Positions 55,657 to 64,000 of a stretch of DNA of 64,000 nucleotides are shown piece by piece. The notes beneath the pieces are model-generated. The model had not been told where the DNA came from. It saw only the letters and a list, made by a program, of their open reading frames with translations, and ran no database searches. How positions within the stretch are numbered: the stretch's first letter is position 1; each line of letters opens with the position of its first letter. The translations under genes were made by a program, and so were the position numbers. Source of the DNA: Thecaphora thlaspeos (taxonomy: Eukaryota > Basidiomycota > Ustilaginomycetes > Urocystidales > Glomosporiaceae); NCBI GenBank assembly GCA_900291925.1, contig UWYS01000005.1, forward strand, positions 310,001 through 374,000. The letters run 5' to 3'.

Positions 55657-58402
55657 ATGGCGGCCGCAGTGTCGTCCGCCCGCGTCGCAGGGCCTGATCC
55701 CTTTGTCGAGTACAATGTGAGTTACCTGCTACCGTCCTGCGCCGTTCCTCCGACCTCTAGTTGCAGAGCTTCGCACTGACGCTATGCGGACCTCTCTCTC
55801 CTTTACGCTGCTCGTGCCTGCTTCGGCTGGGCCTCCCTGCGCATAGCTCATCGAGCATGCCATTCGCACGCTCACCGTAAAGGCGCTCAAGGCGCTCATC
55901 GCCGACGTTAACAAGGGACTCTACATGGAGAGTGGTTATCTGCGGCTCAGCGGCAACAAGGCCGAGCTCGCAAACAGGGTCATTGGCGTCCTCGCCGAGA
56001 AGCGGGCGAAGCGAGATGCTCAGGGCTTTCAGTCGTTCAAGCAGCTTGTCATCAACAACGGCGGCTGGGTGCCAGACGCAGCGCAGGCGAGCAATCCGGT
56101 TCGGTACGTGTTTCTCCTCTCCCACACGGATGACCGCAGGAGGTACCCTACACAACGTTGCCATCATACCGCTGACGCCACCTCCTTCCCTACATCGCGG
56201 AACAGCCCTGCGAACTCGTATGCGGGCGCCGGCGGGGCAGCCGGCGGGCCGTCGTTGGAGAAGCTCAACGGCACCACATCGTATGGCGGCTTCCCTCCCG
56301 CCGTGGCGGCCACGCCACCCTCCACCGTGACGGCTCGATCGATCGCCGGTGTCTTGGCGCAAAGCCGCGTCAATTTCAAGCCCTCCCCCTTCTGGGAGAT
56401 TAAGCAGTTCGTCTCGTCCATGGTCATCTGCCAAGAAGCGCCCACGGGCAACGACAGGAAATCGGCGGCTGTCTACGTCCAGTTCACCGCCGACCAGGTC
56501 GCTCAGCTCAGGCAGCTCAACTCTCCCTACCAGGCAAGGCTGTTTTGCACCACGCACGAGGCCTACGCGGTCGGTTTGTCCGGACGCTTCCAGGCGCCCG
56601 TCGAGTTCCCGCAAACTTGCGAGGCGAGGGTCAACGGAGCGCAGCTCTCGGTAAATCTGCGCAGCAGCAAGAAAAACGTCGGCAGGGTGCCGCCACCCAA
56701 CCTAAACAAGGATAATCAGCTGATTCTGCAGCCGCAGCGCCAGAACCGCATCGAGCTGACCTACACCAACTGCCAAAAGAAGCACGTCATCATCGTCGCC
56801 ATCTGCGAGGTGACGAGCGCCGAGGTGCTGGTCGAGCGGTTGCGACAAAAGGCTCAGCGCACCAAGGAAGAGGTGCTGAGTTCTATGAAGAAGACGGCCG
56901 AAGACGACGACATCCAGGCCGGATCGGCGACCATGGACCTCAAATGCCCGCTCATCTCGACGCGGATGAAGACGCCATGCCGGTCCAATCAGTGCACACA
57001 CGTGCAGTGCTTCGATGCGCTCAGCTTCTATTCGATGAACGAACAGTCGTCGTCGTGGTCGTGTCCCATCTGCAACCAGGCCGTCAAGCCAGAGGACTTG
57101 CGGATGGACGGCTACGTCGCCGACATCATAAAAAGGGTCCCCGAGGACCAAGATCTGGCGATCGTCGAACCCGATGGATCGTGGAAGACGCCGGACGGAC
57201 GGTACATGTCGGATGGCTATGCAGCGGCACCAACAGCTGAAGCATCGTCGTCGACATCATCAGCGGTGGGGACGGGGGCGGCGAACGCCGCGGGATCATC
57301 CCGACTGACTGCTTCTGCAGAACCGCGCAGCGAGAACGGGGATGCAAAGCTCGGCGGCGCTGCACGAGGCAGCCACGGCCCACACAGCTCCGACAATATC
57401 GTCATCCTCGACAGCCCGAGCCCGCCGTCTACGGGTCCTGCTCCTGCGGCGGCGATGGTCGCGCCCACGACAGCGGACAGCAGCCGTCAATCGTCCAGCC
57501 GTCCCGCCCCGGAACCTGCTGTGATCGACCTGACGTTGAGTGACAGCGACGAAGAACCAACGCTTCCGCCATCTAGGCCTCGGCCGCCGCCGCCGCCGGG
57601 AGCTGTAGCTGCGCCTGCATCTGCTCCAGCATCGGCATCAGCGCGGACGTCAGCGGCAGCGCAAACCGCGATGCGACCCCCGCCGCAGCAGAACGGCCCC
57701 TCCGATCCGCCGCCGCCGTACTACCTTAACCGCCTTTCTGATGGACATGCATCGGGTCAGTCCACCGTTCATCCCGCTGGTGGGAGCGGCGGAAGCGGGG
57801 GCGGTGCGGCCGCAGCAGCCAGACGACTAAGCTCAGACGGTCAGCGTACCTCTTTAGCAGCCAGGCAGGATGAGGACGACACTGGATCGGACGAAGACGT
57901 GGTGCGAAGGCCGGGGAAAAGAGCAAGGCTGGAGGCCTCTCAGGGGGGTCAGATGACGTCGGCGCCGGGCCAACCAAGGGTCAACGGGATCGGAGAGGAA
58001 GGTTCCCCCACGCCAGGGTCAGCAGCGGCCGGCGGCGGACCCTTTGCTGGGCCAGCAAGCTCGAGCACCAGCCACCTCCGCCCGGGCAGCGCTTCAGGAC
58101 AGAGACACTTCTACCCGCAACCCAGCCACAGCTCACGAGCAGAAGCGGGGGTGCCACCTCGTCGCCTGTATGATCGTGGAGCACCGGCGGCCAGACCGTC
58201 GTATCCGATCTCGTACCTCGACACCGACATAGCACAGCACGGTCACGACGGCGTCTCCTCTCCGCCCGATGCAGTGGCCAACGGGACACGGCCGAGGGGA
58301 GAGAGATACGAAGCGGACTGGGGAGACGAGGGCGAGGAATCCGAGAGGGGATATACCGGCGTTGGCAGAGATACGTATTTTGCCGACGACGATTGGTGGT
58401 AG
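55657..58402 (+). CDS. SIZ1: Siz/PIAS-type SUMO E3 ligase
   Basis: Nuclear E3 that stimulates SUMO transfer from Ubc9. Exons 55657-55716, 55847-56103 and 56206-58402 give 837 residues. A SAP DNA-binding domain lies at ~25-65 (LTVKALKALIADVNKGL, then LSGNKAELANRVI), a PINIT domain at ~160-310 (FWEIKQFVSSMVICQEAP, NFVQ-type core, NRIELTYTNCQKKHVIIVAIC) and an SP-RING at ~353-395 (CPLISTRMKTPCRS, CTHVQCFD, WSCPICNQ). SP-RING Cys and His zinc ligands are present. A SUMO-interacting motif, VIDLTLSDSDEE, follows at ~545. The last ~280 residues are disordered and Pro/Ala/Gly-rich. Intron 2 is 102 nt and has no stop in frame, so its retention would insert 34 residues. Confidence 0.93.
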
Positions 58403-59955
58403 GTTGCAGGAGACACGACGGCCACCATCACTGACCATCCTTCCCTCTGCCAAGCAGACACGGGCACACACGCACGCATGTGCACTTCACTCACTCGCAC
58501 GCCCATGTACCAATAGCCACGTTTGTGCATCATCTCCATAGCTTTTTTTTTCTCCCCTTCTCCTGTAATCCAGCGATGAGGTAAAGATTTCTAGGGGTGG
58601 ACGCTTGATGTGAGAACGATACCTAGACTCAATGGCTGGCGGGTCGCTCTGCTGAGATCGACTAGATTCGGGACGGTCGTGGTCGATGCTACGTAGCGTC
58701 TTTTCAAATCTGTCGAGACATTTATGATAAGACGATCTAGCATCTGCGGCCATAGAGACTTGAAAACATCGCATCCCGTCCGATCTGCGAAGTTAAGCAA
58801 GGTATCGCTCAGTCAGTGTTGCAGTTTTCCTTTTAAGCCCCTTTTGCCCTGCTCATCAGCACAAAGGTTGGCGCGCCACGTGCTGTCGTCGACTGGGTGA
58901 CCCTGTTTGCAGAGGAGGTGTGATCTATCGAGACGGCGGAGCAGCAAGCAGCGTTTGCACCACAGGCAGCTTAGACGGCGATGACCGCGACAAGGCGATC
59001 GCGTTGGGCCACGAGGGTCGATGAAACGCGACGCGTAAATGTCGTGCTGGCCGCCAGCCAAGCGGACGGATGCGGGCCGGCTGCCCCTCGATCTGCGTGC
59101 AGCCTGAGGCCCAAGAGGCGGCTGTGCTGGGTTGGGCTGGGATCCAAGCAAGATTTGGGCGTGACGGCGGCGGCGCACGGCAGCAGGGCGGCAGATAAGG
59201 GGCCGCGTTGGCGCGTTGAGTTTTTCAAGCTTAAGCTGCCGGGCCCGCGCTGCGACATCTGCCCCCCCCCTCTATCGTCACACTCATATCACATCACACC
59301 GCCACCCCGCTTGTTGCTTACTCGCCATCACATTCACTGCCACTACCATCGCCGACTTCCGATATCCACGCTTCCCTTTTACCTTACCTCAACCTAATCA
59401 GCATCGCAGCGTCATCCTCATCGCCTCTCACCTATCACACCTCGACGCCGCCCCCGGTTGCGGGCTCCACCGCCTCAGGCCACGGCTGCCGTCGTCACCG
59501 CTCGGCAAGCGCTCGTCGTTCACCGCACCATCATATCGGGCGGGGCATCTCCACCCTGCGCCTGGACCTATTTCGCCACTCGTGATCGCGGCTTTTCACA
59601 CATCCTCCTTCCGTCCCGGAGTGGACGCGCAGGCTCGACCCCTCCTACCGTATCCCATCAATTGACGCCCAGTACCATCACGGTTCAGCAGCAAAGGTGC
59701 AACCATCGTTCCGCACCTTCGACGTTCCAGCGCCTCCGTCCACTTCCGCACCATTATATCAAGTGTCGACACACGTAGTGCCCTTCCAGCCTAGCCTCCG
59801 AACTCTTGCCTTCCGCTCCTCTCCCGCCTTGCCCTCGTACGCCAGGGAAATGCGCCCCGGCTGCGTCAAGATCTCTCCTTCTCCTCAAGACAACTCTCAG
59901 CTCACCAGCTGACCCTTCCTCCCCCATCACGTCCACCAACGAAGGAACAACCACG
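58403..59955. other. Intergenic region with 5S relic and Whi5-like leader
   Basis: 1.55 kb. It holds the SUMO-ligase 3' UTR (T8 run near 58543), a 5S-derived fragment, a C8 tract near 59263 and a long pyrimidine-rich leader from ~59260 to the next ATG. No protein gene supported. Confidence 0.55.
58742..58824 (+). pseudogene. 5S rRNA relic, 3' truncated
   Basis: The first ~83 nt match the intact 5S at 48412 with a handful of changes (CATAGAGACTT for CATAGAATCTT; AAAACATCGC for AAAGCACCGC; GTGTTGCAG at the end), and then homology stops. The last ~35 nt, including GGGGGACCACGTGGGAA, are missing, so a functional 5S fold is not possible. The internal promoter part (AAGTTAAGCAAG) is kept, and T4 runs follow at 58825 and 58831. 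It may be a dead copy or a short Pol III unit. Confidence 0.88.
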
Positions 59956-62377
59956 ATGTCGTCCCAGTCGGCCTCCACCCAGGCAAGCCCCCTCCGCCCG
60001 CGCTTCGAAGTCGAGATCGTGAGTATCACTGCCTTGAATCGTCCAGCCTTCTAGCCCTTTATCGCTTCCGTTGGCGTCTGAATGGAAAGGAGGCGCTCCA
60101 TTCAACCCACAATGGCAAAGGCTGCGGCACCATGAATGCAGGTTCTTATTGCAATTTCGCACCGCACCTTTCACGCCTGCAGCATTGTACGAGCGTACGA
60201 CTGACAAGCCCGGACCTTGCTTCCTCTCGCCGTCTCCTTCCCCTCCTCTCCATCGCGCTCAGTACGCCCACGCACTCAAGGCCAGGCTCGAGCTCGCATC
60301 CTTCAAGGCCATCAACGGCCTAGGCGAGACCAACATCGACGACCTCGAGAAGAGCGCTGAGCTATCGTCCTCGACAAGAGCGGTGGCCCCCTCTCCGTGG
60401 CAGCCATCGCGGCCGGTCCTCGCAGAGAAGAGCCACGTTTCGTCGCCATCAAAGTCGACTAGTGCCGCCATGGTCGACCCTTCGTCGACGCCCGAGCTGC
60501 CGAGCATATCACAGCAGTCTCTTTCCTCCACCTCCACGACGACATCGTCGACATCGTCGTCCTCGGCCTCCACACTTAGTGGTAGAGCCCAACGATCGAT
60601 CTACACCGACATCTTTGGCAAGGAGTTCGGCCTCCCGTCGAGAGCGGTGTCGACCAGCCCGACCAAGGTCTCAGCCTCGTCGTGCTCCATTCCTTCCAGC
60701 CCTAGCCGTCGACGTCTGACGACGCAGGGCAGCCCTGCCTCATCGCGCTATACAGGCACATCTGCGCTGCTGGACAAGGCCGCTTCGTCACCTCAGCTCG
60801 GATCGCCAGAGCGCAGGAACGGCCGCTTCGACTGGCACAACAACCCTTCGGCAGAGATGAAGGCTGGGGAAGAGAAGCTTGCGACCAGTGGTCACACCTT
60901 CGAGATCCCCACCATCTCCCCGACGAAGAGGGTGCGCCTCACATCTGCCGCCGGCGCCCTCCTTGCCTCGCCGAGTCGAGCGCGCATGCACAGTCACGGA
61001 AGTGCCAGCGACAACGGCCAGGTGCAGTTCTTCCTTTCCAACGGACATCCGGCCTCATCGTTGGCACAGGGATTTGGCATCAACGCACCGCGAACGCCGA
61101 GGTCGCGCCACAACTCCGCATTCGGACGTCCAGTGATGCCTCAGCCGTTTCAGCACCACCAGCTAATTCAGGACCAGGAGGAACGCGACCGCGTCGCCAA
61201 TACGCTGGCTATGATGGCCGAGGATCGAGCTGTCGCCAGGGCGAGCGAGTACGGCAGCGGGAGCAGCGGCACTAGCAGTGGCGGCGATGCACCGCATCCG
61301 ATGTCACGCAGTACGATGCTGGGCACACCACGCAAAGGCGGATTCGTGGTCCCCGGCAGCATTACGCCCGTGCGTGCCGGAAGCTACCGGGCTCACCGCC
61401 GGAACGTCTCGTGGGCCGACACGGAAGGAGGCAGCCTTAGCGATGGACAGCATCGCCCGCGATCCGATGCGGCCGTTCCCGGCGCGCGGCCAAAGACGCC
61501 GGATCGCCGCATCCAGGAAGATGACGAGGGAGCGGCACATTACCTCCTCTACCTGGCCAGCTCGCCCTCGCATACTGGCGTCAGCAGGAGCAGGGCGCGG
61601 TTCGAAGGAGCCACCCCTTCGCTCCACCCACTGCGCGGGGCGACGACGAGCGACGCCATCGCACCTGACAATCGCGACCGCGCGGCGGTGCCTTTCGCCG
61701 ATGACGGCAGGGACGAGGTTGATCAGGACAGTCCTGGCGCAGCTGCCAAGCGGAATCGTGACGGCGCGGGCAACCTGCCCATCACGCCTCCACCTTCTGG
61801 CCGCGCGAGGCACCAGCGCAACCCGCTTGAGCCCTTGGACGGTGCGACCGGCGATGACGCACACATGACCTCGCCGCCGAGCACGCCTCCTCGTACGGCA
61901 GCTAGGTTGCCCCATGCCCTCGCCGACGCTCTCCATGCCGCCTCGGCTTCGAATCTGTATGGCTGGTCCGCCGTCGAAGCTGGTCCCAAGACGCCGCCGC
62001 CGCTCACGCAGCCACACACACCTCAGGCGCCCGGTTCCGACTTTTCCTATGCCGACTTTGTCAACGTCAGTCCTAGCCCGAAGCCTCGCTCCGTCCGACG
62101 CACGCCCGGTACGAGCGGACGAGCATGGACGGACGCATATGGTCTTCACAGAGCGCCGACATCCGGTAGCGGTGCGGATGGGACGCCCAGTCGCGGGACG
62201 ACGTCGAGGTCCAAGTTCCTCGACTACGACGTCGACAACGAGCACTGGAGCAGTGAAGAGTGGAACACCACGCTCACGCCCGGTCCGCGTCCGGCGCGAT
62301 CCAGGACGTCGTCGACCGCTTCGTCCATCAAGGATGCCGCTGACGGTGCGTCGGCTCGAGGACTTGGCTTCGAGTGA
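59956..62377 (+). CDS. Whi5/Nrm1-type G1/S transcription repressor
   Basis: Nuclear corepressor that binds SBF/MBF factors. Exons 59956-60018 and 60263-62377 give 725 residues. The joined start, then YAHALKARLELASFKA and NGLGETNIDDLE (~22-50), fits the short GTB motif of the Whi5/Nrm1 family (repeated Leu/Arg helix then GW/GL and a terminal acidic pair). A second family-like block is AAHYLLYLASSPSHT (~465-480). The rest is disordered and rich in SP and TP sites (SPTK, TPRKG, TPDRR, TPPPSGR), as expected of a CDK-controlled repressor released on phosphorylation. Large size compared with yeast Whi5 (295 residues) is common in basidiomycetes. Assignment rests on short motifs, so it is moderate. 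Upstream sequence is a long pyrimidine leader. Confidence 0.7.
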
Positions 62378-62767
62378 AGATGCCCGCCGCCGCGCCCACG
62401 TCCGTCCCCGTCCCCGCCTCGATTTTATCGCCGTTCCATTCGATTTCGATCCTCTGTAATCTTGTACCGATCGGCTTCACTGTATTTCTGCCCTACTGCC
62501 CCAATACCCAGCTTAAAGACAACTGAACCAGCTTTGCTCGCCCTGTTGTACTGACGTGAATGTCTACGATGGCGACCCTCTCTGTCGCCCTCTCGCACCT
62601 GTCGATGCTGTACGCCGACGCTTCGAGAAAGGTGTGCTGATCTGTTGCCGTCTCTCACACTCGCCTCTTCACCGTCTGAAGCGCCGTGAAAGATATGAGC
62701 AATGCGAGGTATCTAAGTACGGCAAAAGCGAACAATGCATTGGGCGACGACGGCTTCCGGCACGGCC
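62378..62767. other. Convergent 3' region
   Basis: 390 bases between the Whi5-like gene (+) and PPCS (-). No gene seen. Confidence 0.6.
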
Positions 62768-63892
62768 TCATTGGTTTTTGATCCAGGCGTCGTGCCTCCG
62801 ACACAGCTCTCTTACGATATCCTCCTCCAGCTCCCTCTCACCGCCCTTGCCTCCGCCATTGGGCACCGCGTTCATGCCGTTCGACGAGTCGCCGTCGAGT
62901 GCGCCCAGCTTCATCCACGTCGCTGTGAACTCGTCCTCTTCGGACCCTCCTGCCTCCTCTGACCCTTTCCTGGCCTGGTGAGTCTTGCGCTCGACAAGGA
63001 CGACCTCGGTCTTGCGTGTGTGGAGATCGTTGCCGATGACGAGCTGGTGTCCGTAGCGTTCCAGGGCGGTCTTGGCCTTGGGGATCAGCAGTTCCGGGTC
63101 AGTCTCTAGCTTGAAGCTGACGACGAAGCCTTCTGGCGCCCACTTTTCCACCATAGGCCCAAGCACCTTGGGGACCTGGTCCATCTCGATGACGAGCGAG
63201 CCTTTGCCGGACTGGATCTTGTGCTCGGAGACGCTGGTCGAAGGGATGAAGAAGTCGCTGACGGCCGCGGCGAGGTAGTAGGTCCCCTTGCGCCCTAGAG
63301 GCTGCATCAGCTTGCTCAGCTCACGGAGCAGCCAGAGGTACTCGTTGACCGTGACAAAGGGCACCGTGTGGAGAAGGCCGGACTGCCGCGTCTTGAGGTA
63401 GGCCTGCAGTACGGGCCGAAGGTGGGCGACGTGTTTGGGCAACACCTTAATACTATCTTCCTCACCGTCGTTGTTGTCGTGGTGTTGTGTCACTTCTGAT
63501 TCGGACGGAGCGGAGGGCCGCTCGTGCGTGGCGGGATCGGCGAGGAGGTCAAAGAAAGGGTTCGTGGTGTGACTGTAGTGGCGGGTGTAGGGTGCGAGGC
63601 TGTGCTGGCGGGTCATGAAGATGACGGCGTAGCCTGCCGAGAGGAAATACTCTGCCGATGCGGCGCCGCGTGTCCCGGCAGAGAAGTTGTCGAGGAAGCG
63701 GACGACGTTCTTCTCCATGGGCACCGTGGTCCCTCCGCTAGTGATGAGGACGACCTTGCGGCCTTCGTCTACATGGTGTTGGATGAACTCGGAGGTGGAC
63801 TTGGAGATCTGTTTGAGGTTTGGGGGCGGTGGTTGGGTCTGAAAGAAGCGGTCCGAAGACCATTTGGCCGAGTCATCGGACGACGAGGGCAT
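62768..63892 (-). CDS. CAB2: Phosphopantothenate-cysteine ligase (PPCS)
   Basis: Cytosolic CoA-biosynthesis enzyme joining 4'-phosphopantothenate to cysteine using a nucleotide triphosphate. Single exon, 374 residues, close to eukaryotic PPCS length. Landmarks: VVLITSGGTTVPMEKNVVRF, FSAGTRGAASAEYFLSAGY (phosphate/nucleotide-binding region near the N-terminus), YYLAAAVSDFFIP and KIQSG (substrate loop), KVLGPMVEKWAP, SFKLETD, and the late VIGNDLHTRKTEVVLV block, all as in Cab2 and human PPCS. A hydrophilic insert (~125-150, Glu/Asp/His/Ser-rich) is lineage-specific. CoA made through this step also supplies the phosphopantetheine arm of the FAS in this window, though the genes are 48 kb apart. 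Confidence 0.95.
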   Translation of the reverse strand: MPSSSDDSAKWSSDRFFQTQPPPPNLKQISKSTSEFIQHHVDEGRKVVLITSGGTTVPMEKNVVRFLDNFSAGTRGAASAEYFLSAGYAVIFMTRQHSLAPYTRHYSHTTNPFFDLLADPATHERPSAPSESEVTQHHDNNDGEEDSIKVLPKHVAHLRPVLQAYLKTRQSGLLHTVPFVTVNEYLWLLRELSKLMQPLGRKGTYYLAAAVSDFFIPSTSVSEHKIQSGKGSLVIEMDQVPKVLGPMVEKWAPEGFVVSFKLETDPELLIPKAKTALERYGHQLVIGNDLHTRKTEVVLVERKTHQARKGSEEAGGSEEDEFTATWMKLGALDGDSSNGMNAVPNGGGKGGERELEEDIVRELCRRHDAWIKNQ

Positions 63893-64000
63893 GTCGGCGG
63901 GCCGGAGGGGGCGGGCGTTGGAGTGGGAGGCGATAGCGAGGGTGATGGTCCGGCAGCAGCTTCGAAAGGAGATGGGAGGCGGCGGGGAAAGTCCTTGTAC
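63893..64000. other. PPCS upstream region, cut by window edge
   Basis: 108 bases upstream of the minus-strand PPCS start; nothing else seen. Confidence 0.5.

Noticed and set aside
1..64000. Secondary-metabolite or lipid gene cluster (FAS, ERG27, SPT subunit, PPCS)
   Set aside because: The genes are housekeeping, widely spaced, mixed in orientation and separated by unrelated functions.
1..64000. CRISPR arrays, integrons, prokaryotic operons
   Set aside because: Spliced genes and fungal protein families show this is eukaryotic; no spaced direct repeats of CRISPR type seen.

Overview
This is a GC-rich, CpG-rich, gene-dense piece of a basidiomycete fungal nuclear genome, most likely from Ustilaginomycotina (smut relatives). 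Three things suggest this: mostly short spliceosomal introns with GTGAGT/GTAAGC-type donors and CAG/TAG acceptors; a single-polypeptide fungal fatty acid synthase (beta and alpha chains fused), an arrangement known from Ustilago maydis; and a solitary 118-nt 5S rRNA gene. The species cannot be fixed from this sequence alone. Gene names rest on motif recognition by eye; no database search was run. Exon joins were chosen by frame, splice consensus and protein continuity.

Layout, left to right: the 3' end of LSM1 (mRNA decay); a 12.3-kb fused FAS gene; a 3.2-kb gene-free stretch with a dense cluster of the palindrome-like heptamer TACTGTA/TACAGTA; an amino-acid permease; a divergent pair, ARC1/AIMP1-like tRNA-binding cofactor (-) and ERG27-like 3-ketosteroid reductase (+); a four-helix membrane protein (-); a divergent pair, TFIIH subunit TFB4/p34 (-) and the SNAP-25-type SNARE SEC9 (+); a tiny serine palmitoyltransferase small subunit; a decayed pogo/Fot1-type DNA transposon with ~105-bp inverted repeats and a TA target duplication; a PAS-kinase-family kinase with a long disordered N-terminus; a small cysteine-rich, glycosylation-site-rich membrane protein; gamma-tubulin complex protein 3 (five exons); a second four-helix membrane protein (-); a 5S rRNA gene; SWC4/DMAP1; a fungal IQGAP-like RasGAP (-); a Siz/PIAS SUMO E3 ligase; a 3'-truncated 5S relic; a Whi5/Nrm1-type G1/S repressor; and phosphopantothenoylcysteine synthetase (-).

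Most genes are unrelated housekeeping functions, as expected for a fungal chromosome arm. Several do touch lipid metabolism (FAS, SPT small subunit, ERG27, and PPCS for CoA/phosphopantetheine supply), but they are scattered and show no sign of being a cluster. The most unusual items are the strongly CpG-depleted transposon, whose damage fits CpG/CpA-directed C-to-T decay, the TACTGTA motif cluster, the shared GTCAATAAAT promoter string of FAS and the permease, the 5S relic, the altered APE motif in the kinase, and the ambiguous last exon of the small cysteine-rich membrane protein.
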